This document shows, piece by piece, positions 1 through 12,200 of a stretch of 64,000 nt of DNA. A program made the position numbers and the translations under genes. This DNA is from Basidiobolus meristosporus CBS 931.73. Its lineage: Eukaryota > Basidiobolomycota > Basidiobolomycetes > Basidiobolales > Basidiobolaceae. How positions within the stretch are numbered: position 1 is the first letter of the stretch; every line of letters starts with the position of its first letter. Where the stretch lies: the NCBI GenBank assembly GCA_002104905.1, contig MCFE01000127.1, positions 96,185 to 160,184 on the forward strand, read 5' to 3'. The notes below the pieces were generated by a model. The model saw nothing but the letters and a program-made list of their open reading frames with translations, was not told the DNA's origin and searched no databases.

Positions 1-600
1 ATCACATTCAGAAATCTGCCCAGTGCCGTTTCAGCGCCTGCCCCTTCTATAGATGGTGTTCCTCAGCTAGATCTTTCGCGAGCCTGTGAAGAAGTCTACA
101 TCAGTTTGGCTATGAGTGCATCTCCATGCGTGCCACTACCAATGATAAGTATGATGAACCCATCATTGGCAAATGATCTAAACCCTGACAGCTACAGATC
201 AGTTTTACTTGGATACTGCAATGGACCAATTTGTACCAAGACCCAAGCTTCTAGTCTGGCGTCGCACATTAAATCCCAATGTAGCGAAGATTTGAAAAAG
301 CCAGCATTGGTGACAACACTATTTCTTCTAGAAAACTATGAACCATTCACAGAGATGAGCTGTGCGGAGGACTCCTTTGGTGGCAACTGTCTATTGGAAT
401 ACCATGATACATACAACACGAATCCTGCTGACTTCGCCTATGATGAACTATGCACCGAATGTAGCCAATCATTGTTTGGAATATTCAACAAGTGGAGCGA
501 CCAATACTCCACATTTTTCAACCGCACCTATTTTAACCAGCTTGGTGACACTTGCCAGTTTTCCTACAGCAAGCTTATCAAAGCCACCCGCAATCATTAA
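1..600 (+). CDS. Cysteine-rich, probably secreted protein, C-terminal part (5' end outside the window)
   Basis: The reading frame is open from base 1 and ends at TAA 598-600, so about 199 C-terminal residues are seen and the start lies to the left. The fragment has many spaced cysteines (for example in YCNGPIC, SQC, SCAED, GNC, LCTECSQ, DTCQ) and no obvious membrane anchor in the visible part. This pattern is common in extracellular fungal proteins stabilised by disulfides. I do not recognise a catalytic motif or a named family. An intron upstream of base 1 cannot be excluded. The call as an exported protein rests only on cysteine content and is tentative. Confidence 0.5.
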   Translation: MTFRNLPSAVSAPAPSIDGVPQLDLSRACEEVYISLAMSASPCVPLPMISMMNPSLANDLNPDSYRSVLLGYCNGPICTKTQASSLASHIKSQCSEDLKKPALVTTLFLLENYEPFTEMSCAEDSFGGNCLLEYHDTYNTNPADFAYDELCTECSQSLFGIFNKWSDQYSTFFNRTYFNQLGDTCQFSYSKLIKATRNH

Positions 601-782
601 TCGCGCCAACCCTCCACACTTACATCCATTCAACGTTTCTTTACTGATATGCTTCGTCACAAATATGCCAAATAAACATCCACGTGAAGTGGGTAGATTA
701 ATAATAGTGATCGAACGGTTTATTCTAGTACTCACTTCGACCAGCCCGTTAATATACAAACATCCGTAAGTGTTGTTCAAGA

Positions 783-1908
783 TTATTGTTGTTTACATTC
801 AGGAGCTTGTTGGTTAGCAGGAGCTGAGGAGTATTCTTCCTCTTCATCGTCATCATCATCGTCATCATCATCATCTTGCTCGTCGCTGTTATCTTCGTAG
901 TAGTCGTCTTCATCATCATAGTCGTCCAACCCAAATCCTTCATACTCGAGAGCCTTACCGGTGAACCAGTCAATGGCATGAGGGATGAGCTTTTCCTTAA
1001 ACTCTTCACCAAGTTCATAATCAGCCTCCAATTGCTCGCCGATATCGTTCTCCTCGTTCTCATCGAGATCCTCGGCATCTGGGACCTCGATAGGGGTGAA
1101 GAAGTTGAAGAAAGTCTCAGCGGGGACGGTTCTCTTGACTACTCTGGTCTTGTTGGTGCTCTTGTGTCTTTGCTTCTTGGTCTCAATGGTAACAGAGAGA
1201 TCCTTGCCCTCCTTCCATTCAATGACCGTGCCCTCGGCATGGTCGAAGACTAGATCGCCACTGGTAGCAGATTGTTGATAGTAGTAAGTCTTGGTCAACA
1301 CAGTGTTGTTGAAATACTCATTCTCCGAGAAATCAAACTCCAATTTGAATCCAGGGTTCTCTTCGAGGTAAGCCAGACGAATGTTGGTAAGGCTCTTGAG
1401 AGCCTCCTGATCTTGCTCAGTGATCATGTCGGCGATTTGAGCATGGTTCTTCATGGCAGACAACCAGAACTCGGGAACACCAGCGGTGCTTTGAGCTTCA
1501 TCGATGATCTCAGCTTCGCTGGATGATTCCTTGATCTCCTCAGTAAACTCTTCATCAATTTTCTTGCCAGCCTCAACTTGATCGTCTGAAGGCTCGGTTT
1601 TGCCGACAACGATGTCGTTTCTCTTTTCATAAAGGGGAGTGTAAAGACCAAGGTATTTCTTTTCCAACTCAAGGATATCTTTGTGGAACTGTGCTTCCAA
1701 TTCGGAGTGTTCAGCCTAAGGAAAGTGTGTTATGATGGAATCCAACCGGCTGCAGTAAACTAGGGAAACTCACTTGAAGTTGCTTCAAAGCAAAGATACG
1801 ACGCTTGACTGGCTCGGGGAGAGACTTAATGTAGCCTGATTGTTGGCCAACGAGTGAGCCAAGACTACCTTGGAGTTTGGCAATCAATTCAGGGCTGATC
1901 TGATCCAT
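783..1908 (-). CDS. NAP1: Nucleosome assembly protein NAP1 (histone H2A-H2B chaperone)
   Basis: Two exons, 1908-1774 and 1715-783, joined across a 58-nt GT-AG intron, encode 355 residues, the usual NAP1 size. The N-terminal part has the hallmark LPEPVKRRIFALKQLQ helix, followed by EAQFHKDILELEKKYLGLY and PLYEKRNDIVVG. The central NAP fold is followed by a strongly acidic tail with runs of Asp and Glu that in this family binds basic histones. The protein shuttles H2A-H2B and assists chromatin assembly and septin/mitotic functions in fungi. It ends CKQQ, a CAAX-type box like that of animal NAP1L1, so farnesylation is plausible. The acidic tail is encoded by imperfect trinucleotide repeats near 850-900. 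The gene runs the same way as TRZ1 upstream. Confidence 0.96.
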
Positions 1909-2484
1909 GACTTTAGAAATAAAGAGAAGTGGCGGTTCACGTTTGTATCGAACGGATCATGCTATTAATAATTTTCAAAGCAGGGGAGAGAATTGTTTTG
2001 TTGAGGGAAGGGGATACAAAAAAAAAAGTATCCACGATTAAAATGATTTCGTACAATCAGCAACACATACTGTCAGTTGGAAATTTCATTGACCAATGTC
2101 TATCTAAATCGTGATTTATACTTGTTGATTTGGTTCCTAATACTGACGGGATGACCAGATGCTTATATGCTGGGACTGTAAGATTACTGCGTCTTGAAAA
2201 GGGTGATTTCTAGAGCCCACCATTCACTCAACTAATATTGAGCATTCTGATGGCTCTACTAGCGACTTCTGCCAGTGGCATTTCCATGCGATACAAAGGC
2301 AATTATGTATAATTATATCAGTAAACTTTGCAGGCTGAGTCATCTCTTGATATCTGATTTTTATTTTATCCCAATTAATATCTTTAGAACTATATTTTTG
2401 ATTATTGCTGAATTTATTTACCAAGGTTCAACCGGGGAAGCTCTTGGGTTCTGCATCACGATTGACGCCATCATTGGCGGTAAA
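1909..2484. other. Intergenic: NAP1 promoter side and TRZ1 3' flank
   Basis: These 576 bases hold the NAP1 upstream region and the TRZ1 3' flank, both genes being read leftwards. The stretch is AT-rich, with an A-run at 2021-2029. I see no convincing open frame, RNA gene or repeat. Confidence 0.6.
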
Positions 2485-5236
2485 TCAAAGTGATTCCTCC
2501 TCGTCACTGTCCATCTCACCACTTGAGTTCCGATACAAAACTTTCAGTGGTTGAACGAATTTTGAAAGCTTGGATAATTCGGAAATGCGCACGTTCATCA
2601 AGTCAAAACTGATGCCAACCTTCGCATGAGAGTCAGTAAATACGGGAACCTGAGGATACCGTTGACTGAAGTGAGTCAGCAATAGAAAGCTAGAATTCAT
2701 TCTTCAAGGTGTGGGAATTTTGAGGTTCTGTCAGTAATTCAACAAGCGACTTTGAGGACAGAAGAATATGTACCTTGCGCTGACATCTATTGCTTCTGTT
2801 ACTGTGCTGTGACGTTTTTCAATGGCTTCTTGCTTTTTTTCATGTTCGAACGTAGCCTCATGAATAAGCAAAGTAGCATCCTTACCTAAGTGGACAAGCT
2901 TGTCACATGGGCGAGTGTCTCCAGAGTACCTAGTGAGGAATCAACATTGGCTATTGGAAATGTGCAGAAAGTGGAGAGGCTACTTACACCAACTTCCAAC
3001 CCTCGGTATGCTCCAAGCTTATTCCATAGGCCCAGGGACAATGAATTACATCAGTTGTCTTGATCTCCTTCAGGTTTAGTGCCTGCTTAAGATCCTTCAA
3101 ATGATATGGAGTGTAATTGCGCTTTTTATGATAGACAAGCTCTTCAGCATTGATAAAGCGAATGCTGCCTAATCCAATTTCTTGTACGTCGCTGTATTCA
3201 TGTAACCAAGTCTGGAATCGAAGTGGTGCTACAATGTACAATGGCTGCTTATGGGTGCTGGGTTGTAGTTCATTCCACTTATCAAGGATACGAATAACAC
3301 CAAGATGATGATCAGCATGCAAATGGGACACAAAGATAAACTTCAATGACCTGAGAAAGTCATCTACGCTTTGATTAATCATCTGATTGTGTGATTTGTT
3401 GACCCCAAGATGGCGATACAGTTGCCCGTAAGTGCCCTCGCCGGCGTCCAACAAAATTGATCCTACGTGGGGGATGATGATCGCGGTCGAGCTGACATTG
3501 CGATATTTCGATGGAAGAGATGAGCCTGTTCCCAACGTAGCTATTACCACATCTTCCTTGGAAGGTTGCGTTCTATCTATTTGTAGTTTCTTGACTGCGT
3601 TAACGTAATCCTGTCGTCTGTTCAAGAACGGTTTGAGCTCCTTGGCGCTAGGGTTGAGCGGAGGTAAGACCCCAGAAGTGTCCAACTTTTGCGTAGGTTC
3701 TGTGTGGTACACGAGTAGACTTGACGCTTCCACACAGCGCTTCGGTAGGTCGGGGATTGACGATAATTGTTTCTCAGCAACGTTGGAGAAGTATGGAATT
3801 GGGAATATCTCGCTGTCTATGTGGGATAGCTTCATCTGTGCTTTGGCGCTACCTGAGAAGGTGATAGTTTGGGCGCAATACTTGGGATGCGCAACAATAT
3901 GCTAATTGTGGAGTAAGTAAATGCAGTGTTTGCCATGCTCATGAAATAAACATACCTGGCACCCAGAGCCGAATTTTTTCATCCATTTCTGATACTGCTT
4001 ATTTTCTAATACATCATCTCCAACCAAATGGATAGCACAGTGAATGTTGAGGCTTCTACCAGAGCCTAGAAACTGTTCGAATTCGGGAGAGTTTACCAGA
4101 GAGGGGATATATGCTGTGGATGGGCAATCAACTATGATGAAATTCTACTTCAAGTTAATTGAAGACCTGAAATACCACCTGATGCCATGTATTACTTACA
4201 GTTCCGGGACGAGATGGGCCAACAACTTGCTCGGGCTTTACTACCACGCCACTGGATGTGGTAACAGACTGTCCGTTTTTCAACTTGCCTTTTAAATTGG
4301 TCAGAATACCTACTTCTGTAACGATTGAAAAAATCAACTGTACCAAAATCGGGTCCTCGTTGTACACCTAATTCTGCAGCTGCTTTAGGGTCAAATTTCC
4401 CTTGAATCGTTGGGCCTTGGCATATATAACATAGCGCGATCCGTGACCGCTCTACTCGAGGTAATCTCTCATATATCTTTCTTTCATTGGTAGGATTGGT
4501 AACCTTAGGTTTCTTACTGACCGACTCCTTTTGGACCTCCAACTGGGCCTGCTTACACATTGATATATCGATGTTTTTCTCGCCGAACATTTTCTTGAGA
4601 ACGGTTTGTCTGATACTTTCTGCATCTTCTGCCTCCCTAGCTGTGTCTGTCTCAGTTGTAGGCTTTCTTTTTCTTGATCTATCTATGCTAGCAATATTGA
4701 TGGGAGTTCCGCGGTTTGGCTGGTAATCGGGAGTAAGCTGAACTGTTGTCATAGTCAAATTTTCGTCTTTATAAGGTTCCATCGATTCATTTAAGCCAAG
4801 CTTTAGCGAAGACCTAGAGTTAAAACAGCTTAATTTTGCAATCATCAATGGAATATATTTACCTTTTACCTTTGGATGAAATGGCGGGTCGCAGCAATAA
4901 AATGTGTTAGATTGGGTCCGCCATGAAGAGTAAGCTTGGTGGTACCAGCGTCAGCTAAAGTAAGCATCATGCCTAGGAATTACATGGATTAGAATGCTGC
5001 ATCATTTGCCCAGCCAATGTTTCCAAGCTATTACCGGGAATTCCACCAGTGTTCTCCCAGTTGATTCTGGTAAAGAAAATGTTTTGAAGCTTCGCTAAAC
5101 GAACCTTCTTCTCTACACACAAACGCTGCGTCCCTTCTCCGCAATTAAACAGATAGCGCTGGGAATCGAAATGTACGACCACAGACGGGGTAACATCTAC
5201 CCCTGATGTTCCTATAATTTGAATATACGATTTCAT
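2485..5236 (-). CDS. TRZ1: Long-form tRNase Z (ELAC2/Trz1), tRNA 3'-end endonuclease
   Basis: Eight exons (5236-5035, 4972-4870, 4813-4344, 4309-4200, 4144-3956, 3901-2988, 2929-2774, 2701-2485) sum to 2361 nt, exactly 786 codons plus stop. The enzyme removes 3' trailers from nuclear and mitochondrial pre-tRNAs. It is the long double metallo-beta-lactamase form. The N-terminal half keeps the inactive-domain signature [10 protein letters not shown]. The C-terminal half has the active site: LLDAGEGT, the zinc motif [22 protein letters not shown] and the HST motif in [10 protein letters not shown]. The third intron is only 34 nt yet keeps frame. I start at the ATG at 5236; an upstream in-frame TTG is not needed. 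The gene is head-to-head with the eL39 gene. Confidence 0.95.
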
Positions 5237-5525
5237 GGCTATAGAGCTCTTTCCGTCCAAGTGCTAGCTCTGTATTCGCTTCGACCTTGACTTCTAAGCA
5301 TTTTTATTTTTTTTGTAGGAGCCACCACTGCTGTTATTTCATAGGAGAAGCAAATCAATATCAACATCACCCAAATTATGGTCAATCAACTTGTATGGTT
5401 AATTGGTCTCTTGTATGAAAAAGGGCGCATTTTAAAAAGGTCACCAAAATTCGAAATCTGATTTATCTCCCAAGAATTTTCTTCACGCAAGGTTCTTCCT
5501 CTTTGGCTGTACGTTTCTAGCGACC
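5237..5525. promoter_or_regulatory. Shared promoter region between TRZ1 (left) and RPL39 (right)
   Basis: The start codons of the two divergent genes are 289 bp apart. The region is AT-rich and includes a T-run near 5306-5313. No single TATA box or factor site can be assigned to one gene. A shared promoter is inferred from spacing alone. Confidence 0.5.
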
Positions 5526-5823
5526 ATGGTAAGCTATCCCTTTACAGTATCCATCCATCAACCATGATGCATATAAGTGGTATTCGATTGGAGTACGGTG
5601 ATTTTCCATTGAAAGAATATCCCTTACTTGCTCATGCTTTACTTGGCCTCCTCTAATTAATTATACCTAGCCTTCCCAAAAGTCTTTCAAGGTCAAGCGC
5701 ATTCTTGGCAAGAAGCAAAAGCAAAACAGACCCATCCCCCACTGGATCCGTTTGAGAACTGACAACAAGATCAGATACAATGCCAAGCGCAGACACTGGC
5801 GTCGTACCAAGTTGGGACTCTAA
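5526..5823 (+). CDS. RPL39: 60S ribosomal protein eL39
   Basis: The initiator ATG (5526-5528) is the whole coding part of exon 1. A GT-AG intron of 142 nt follows directly (5529-5670), and exon 2 (5671-5823) gives the rest, 51 residues in all, the standard eL39 length. Diagnostic segments are [40 protein letters not shown] and the C-terminal KLGL. The protein is a small basic component lining the peptide exit tunnel of the large ribosomal subunit. The frame is too short and too interrupted to stand out in a plain frame scan. An intron at the very start of the coding region is common in ribosomal protein genes of fungi. Confidence 0.97.
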
Positions 5824-6245
5824 TTTAGTTCATTTAACTATTTGGCTTCTTGGGTTGTGAACATTCTTTGCGCTTATATATATCTTAAAGAATGGGAATA
5901 ATTTGAGATTCTGGTTATCAAACACTAAGATGGTCGTCAAAACAACCATTGATGATATCTAGGGTTTTTAATGCCCAGAAATAAAGTCTTCAAACCTAAG
6001 CAAATCCACGTATACTCTTCTTCAGTAGAGCGAAATTCTGTAATAAAACGGCTGACTGTTCAATACTTGAATTTGATCTTACAAAACCAAATTTACTGGG
6101 TTAACTGGGATGTGATTTCAATCCATTGCCATCAATTAGATGGCCTAGGTATCCTATATAAAATACTCCTTTATAATGTTTGTGATAGTGTGACTATTCA
6201 AGTTTGAAATAATTCCTTGTGCTTAGCTCATTCACCCTTGAATAA
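5824..6245. other. Intergenic between RPL39 and MOR2
   Basis: About 420 AT-rich bases with the eL39 3' flank and the MOR2 upstream region. A short open frame at 5971-6207 has no recognisable features and is probably chance. Confidence 0.55.
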
Positions 6246-9200
6246 ATGGAGCGTGCTGACTTGAAGATTCTGACAGATACTAACTTAACAAATACGTCAA
6301 AACAGATAGCCCACTTCCAATCCGCTCCCGATTCACCTGCCTCGCAAGTTTCTGCTCTTTCAGAGTTAAATTCAGACAATGATTCCACTCTTGTGATAAC
6401 CACTTCACCAACTCAGGAAAATTTTCACCAAAATGGAATCTCCGTTGACCATCAAAGCAACGCTAGCACTAGCTCGAACGCTTATATGAATAGTTTTTCT
6501 TCTGCTTTTGAATCCGGAGACTCCCAGAACGAAACTGTACATAGAAAATCATTGTCTGAGAACCAACAGCCACGAACTCCGGCCGAATTTGTCCTGGAGG
6601 CGATTTTCACAGAGTTTGGTAAAACGGCGGAGCGAAAAGTCGGCGAGTTTTTACGGAATGAACAGGTGATGACCCCTTTTTGAGTGTTTTCTGGACCTTA
6701 GCTAAGACAATCCTGTAGCAAAATGAATCGGAATTCGTCAGGCTTTTGTGTAGTGGTGCCGACCAAGCTTTTGACAAACTTTTACTCTCGTTGGGGCTTG
6801 TTGCCCGATACCAACCTAGCCCTGTAATAGAGTCTCTAATACTCTGGGAGCGAAAGGTGAACGAAACGCTGGAAATACCCAGTAAAAAGCGGTCAATGTA
6901 AGTGCATGGCATCTACTTCCTCAGTAGATAAGGCATATTTCACGTCTCAACGATAGGGCGTTCTAATTTTTCAAACATATTCAAGGAGAGAGGTTACTGC
7001 AATGGCTACAGCAAATATGTTAAAGCGCCGGAAAATGGTTAGTATTACAAAGGCATGGCCGACCAATTGTACCTTGCTCTAATGTTGTGCTGATGTTATT
7101 GTAGCTTATCACGAAGTTCATATTATGTCGAGCATTGATAGAGGTGATCAAGCAGTTGAAAGCCGGGTCACTACCAAATGATCTTGGGGTTAGACTTGAA
7201 GAAGTTGTATTTCATCAACTCAAGTCGGCTGAACCGTATGTAACATTTGCTATGAATGCTAAATGGGATACTCGAGCTTACAGAATGTAATACAGTGAGG
7301 CTCTGATAAGATCCCCTGCGTACCGAGCCATAGTCAATCTATATGCAGAGTTAATAGGATGGCTTTCAAATATTCGGTAAGGATTACGTGCCTTTACATT
7401 CAACTGGCCGGCTAATGTAACGTTAACCTTATTAGGTTTACTTCTATGAGTGATCGATTTATTGCAGAGCTAGAGAAGGAGCCACAGGGCGGAAGAGAGA
7501 GCTCATACGAGTTGATTATCCGTGGTATGAGATGTCTAAAGCTCAAGGTCAGTCTTATGGCATATCTGCCTTTGGTCATATGTAGATGCTTATCTTTGTC
7601 GGCTTTACAGATATACCCCGCTGATGCTTTAGAAGAAACTGCTGATTTCCTCCAGAGTTGCGGAAAATTTTTCAAAACTACTCGTAGCATGAAAATAAAA
7701 CATGCTTATGCGCAGGTGTTCGTGGAAATGCTCGCTCCTATCGCTGCAGTAAGTAAACAAGAGCCCAAGTTTGTTTTTGGGTTAGAGGGTTAACGAATAT
7801 GTATAATAGGTTGCTTTAGCAGAGGTAAACATTCAAGCCTGGATTGAGACAATAGATTGCATATACCCAAAGGCGTTCAAGATGTGTACAAAGCTTCGTC
7901 ATTGGGATGTAAGGTTTTTAGCATAAATGCTTCCATTCACCATGTACTTAACATACTGCTTCTGTAGGTAGCTTATCCGTTGATGTCTATTCTTTTATGC
8001 GTCAGCCGGAAGGAGTTCTTTCTATCTAAGTGGTGGGCCTTTCTTGACTCTTGCATACAAAGGTTTAAGGTGAAGTTTGAATCTTCAAATTAAAGTGTAT
8101 ATTGGCATCAATTAACATTTCTACAGGATAAAGGGTCGCGGCAGATGGCATTGACCTGCATTACCCGTTTGATATGGGTTTATCTAAATCGTTGTACTGA
8201 AAGCGCAAATAATGTGTACAAAAAACTAGAATCAATTTTGAAAATCCTTTTCCCCTCCGGACGACGACAAATCAACCCTCCAGACACCTCTCTTGATGAC
8301 TTTATTCAGATCATCCATTATATATGCCTCTGGGACTCAAATAATGTGATGAAGTACATCTCGTCAATACTTATTGGCTACGATGATATCACGGCTTTAG
8401 ATCTGTCTATTGAAAACATCTACCCCGAACGAGCGGTTATTGCAATCAAGGCGTATCTTCTGTTTCTTTCAAGTTTGGAGCGATCTGAATATCGACCCCC
8501 ATTCCCCAAAGGAGATAGCGGATATGTCTCCGATTCGACCTGCTCGTCACAACCTAACACCGACGTTCTTTCAGCGCAAATTTTGAACCGAATTGGCCAG
8601 AAAGATTCGCTTGAGCAGATGAACAAAATCATGGGCAAAGTTGCTACCATCTTGGATCAATCATTTGGCGGTATGCTCTTATGTGACGAGCGCTATCTCA
8701 ATAATCGAAACACCTCCGCTACCAATGCTATTGCGGGCGCAGTAGCAAACGCTGCGAAAGAGTTAACCTACGAAGTGCAACAAACCTATGCTCACCTCTC
8801 TACGCTGACCGTATCATATATGAAAGATAAGCAGCCCTATTTTGACCTGATGAGGGCATATATCGAGGCAGCACCCAGATGTATGCCGGCTGGGATATCA
8901 CTTCAAGCATTCATCGAAATGCTTTGTCGGTATACAGTTCATGTAGATCCCAACCTTGGTCGAGCCTCCAATGAAGCCTTAATACGCATTGCTAAGCAAT
9001 GTGATGCATTGAAAGTAGTAGCAACGTTCTCCAGGTTTATAACGAAGATAGAAGATCGATTCGCGGAATTGCTAACGTGTGGGCTTTGTCAAAACAACAA
9101 GGAATCAGGTGCAATTCTATTAAATCTATATGTGCAATTACTCAAAGTTTGGCAAGGTGATATCGAACTTCTATTTGGCCAGCAGAAGGCGGAAGAAGCT

Positions 9201-12200
9201 GACAATAGCAAATACAATCAAGTGTGGAATTTGATTGCGGAGACCGAATCGAATGGGTTGTTCTACTTGTGTAGTCAATCACCACTAATTCGAAAGTACG
9301 CTATCGAGATTTTAAGACTTTCAGCTTCATTTGATAAAATGATGAGCCTGGGTGAAAACTCTGCGACTAGTGGCGATACAGATTATCTGCTTCAGAATCA
9401 GCAGGCGCAAGTTCACATCATCGATATCCTTGAAAACGAAGGCCACAATATTGTAAAAACCTTTGGGCGAGGACGAAATCTCACCAGCACTTTGCAGGTC
9501 ACTGAGCAAGTTCGTAAACAACACCAGCAAGAGTCTACGAAGAATATTTTGATATCTATCGCTTCACAAAATGCTTCCGAAGATATGGCAATATGGGCTC
9601 GGTGTTTCCCTGCATTAATTACGAAGTGCTATGACCAATGCCCTATAATTGTTGCGCTCACACAAAATATCATATGCTCTAGATTACTCTCTATGCAAAC
9701 CCTTGTGATACACACTGCCGAAGCTCACACCAAGCCGACTAATGTAAACAATTCTAGTAGACCGAGCTTACCGAGTCTTCCTAGTAGATGGACATCGAAG
9801 GCTGTGCGAGTTAATGACAAATATATTGAGCAATGGAAGATATACCTAATATTCACGTGTTTGACCATTGCCATGGCTGACGACTATACGCAAATCAATA
9901 CTATCGTCCGAAGAAAACGTTCAGCCTTCGCCAGTATCGAGAAGATTTCTTCAGCCCGTGATCTCTTCAGAATGGTACTACCATTTCTTTCATCCGACCA
10001 AACACTGATACGAGAAGCAGTTGTCACGGCATTGGGCCACATCAACGGCAATGCGTATCGCGTATTGTTAGAAGACCTCCAGCAGTTTGCAAAGAGCGTT
10101 TTCGAAGATCCAAAAAGCAAGAACAACCAGAAACCAGGCCAAAACAAGCGTAACAAACGAAACGATCGTTTGCGTACCGAAATAGCCCATGTTTATCAAC
10201 AGACTTCCCACTATCTACAAGACACCAACCATTTGCATGATGAGTTTGTCATGGACGCCATTGTCGGTTTTGTGAAAGAGTGCAAGTCATTTCTTTACGA
10301 TCCTGAAGTTCAGACTGATTGGGAATTCCAAAAACTCCGGGAGTATTTTTGCGGATTAGTGGAGAAAGTTTACAACAGTATTATACTTCTTAGCGAGTCG
10401 ACTAGGTATATTTCCTTCGAACTAAGAATCTCTTTGTTCAAAATGCTTGAGGATTGGTGCGGCCATGGCCAACATAGCTCTACTACACGAGATCGCGAGG
10501 CAAAAATGATGTTGACCGTACTGGATCAATACAAGGATTTCCGGGAGCGTGGTGCGATGACTACCATTATGGAAGAGGAGCGAAAAGGGCTAGAAAGTGC
10601 GGCACTGAAAGCGATGGCAGCTCTATGCGTCAGTAGTAAATTCACACATGTGTTTCGCACAGGATTCTAATTTTCATGTTTAGAAAGGGCCTATTACTAC
10701 CTCGATTAGCCGTACCAGATCTAAAAAAGGAGTTGCATCCTTCGATGTAGTGGCTCTGTTTCGATGGATTAATTCTGTTTTTAATAGCCCAGACGGCGGG
10801 GTTCATCATATTGCCAAGTATGTATTGATCTACTGAATGTGTGGCCATTTCTTAGTGTTAATCGGAATTTTCCTTTAGGTCAGCTTTAGAATCGCTGCTG
10901 GTTCATAATCAGAAGCATCCGCTGCTTTTAGAAGATGTCGTGCATGAATGCTACATAGGTAATCCGAACCTAAAATCTACTCAAGGTTGCTTTTCGGTTC
11001 TTGCAGACGTACTGGCACAGACAGACAGCTATCCTTATTATCCTTATAAGATTATCTGCCTTGCTCTTTTCAAAATTGCCGATCCTAATGTAGAGATCAG
11101 ACTTCATGCAATCAAACTCTTGTGTTCAGTGGAAACCCGATTTGATTTAGTTCGCTGCGCACGAGATTTTGAGAACACGATTGAAAGTCATCTGCCTACT
11201 ATCTACAAACAAGCCCAGTCAGCGCTCTCGGGGAAATTAGCGCGAGACCACCCAGAATTAACGTACGAGCTACTATCCGAATTGGTCATGCGGTTTGAGT
11301 CGGTGAATGCAAATGTGAAGAGGGATACGTTGCTCATTTTAATTCCGTGGATTCGAAATGTCACTCTTGAGTTTTTCAGTGATGGATCAATATCAGGGCT
11401 CTCGATCATGGTATTGACTAATCTGTTCTATATAACCATTAAGCATGGAGACGTATATTTCAAAGAAATAGAAACGATATGGGCGGAACTTGTCACTGGC
11501 AGTAATACACAGAATATGAAGGTGATCCTTACGTACCTATTGGACCTCGGACTAGAAAAACGAAATCCAGGCTTCGTTGTGCACGCTAAAAAGATCATCA
11601 TCTTTCTCGGTAGAACGTCAGCCGCTACTAACATGATTAATGAATTCATCGCAACTATCGTGCCAGAGACATTGATCCCGCACTTTGTCTCATCTCCCAA
11701 CCATCAAACTCGTAAGAAATCTTCTTACTTGTTTGTTGCCAATATCGATGATGTTCTGGTTCTCTATCCTAAACGTCCTGCGTTTTCCAAGGGGCAGTTG
11801 GCAATCATTCTATTAACTGATCTTGCTATCGAAGTTGAAGGCCTACTCAAGCCCCATCTACCGATTCTATTACATGCCGCTTGTGCTCACCTGAATCATT
11901 TTATTACTCTTGTGAGCGAACAAACAAGACAATTAATGATTAATCTGATTCATTCCATCATTATCGACAAGTCCAATAACCAGGCTACAATAGACAAAGC
12001 CATCAATTTCTGCCTGAAGCTGAAGACCTCCCCACTTCAAGAAAGACAAGAGCTAAAACCGGTGGATATCTCAGAAGTAGTGAGCGAGCTGACGGAAATC
12101 TTAGTTGAAGAGGATTTCCAGATTCGTCAGAAATGGGGTATGATATCGCTCAACTGGGCCACCTGTTGCCCAGTGCGCAACATCGCATGTATTTCTTTTC

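Noticed and set aside
876-1253. Open frame on the plus strand opposite NAP1
   Set aside because: It is the complement of the NAP1 exon, rich in Val/Ile because the opposite strand codes Asp/Glu runs. No family features.
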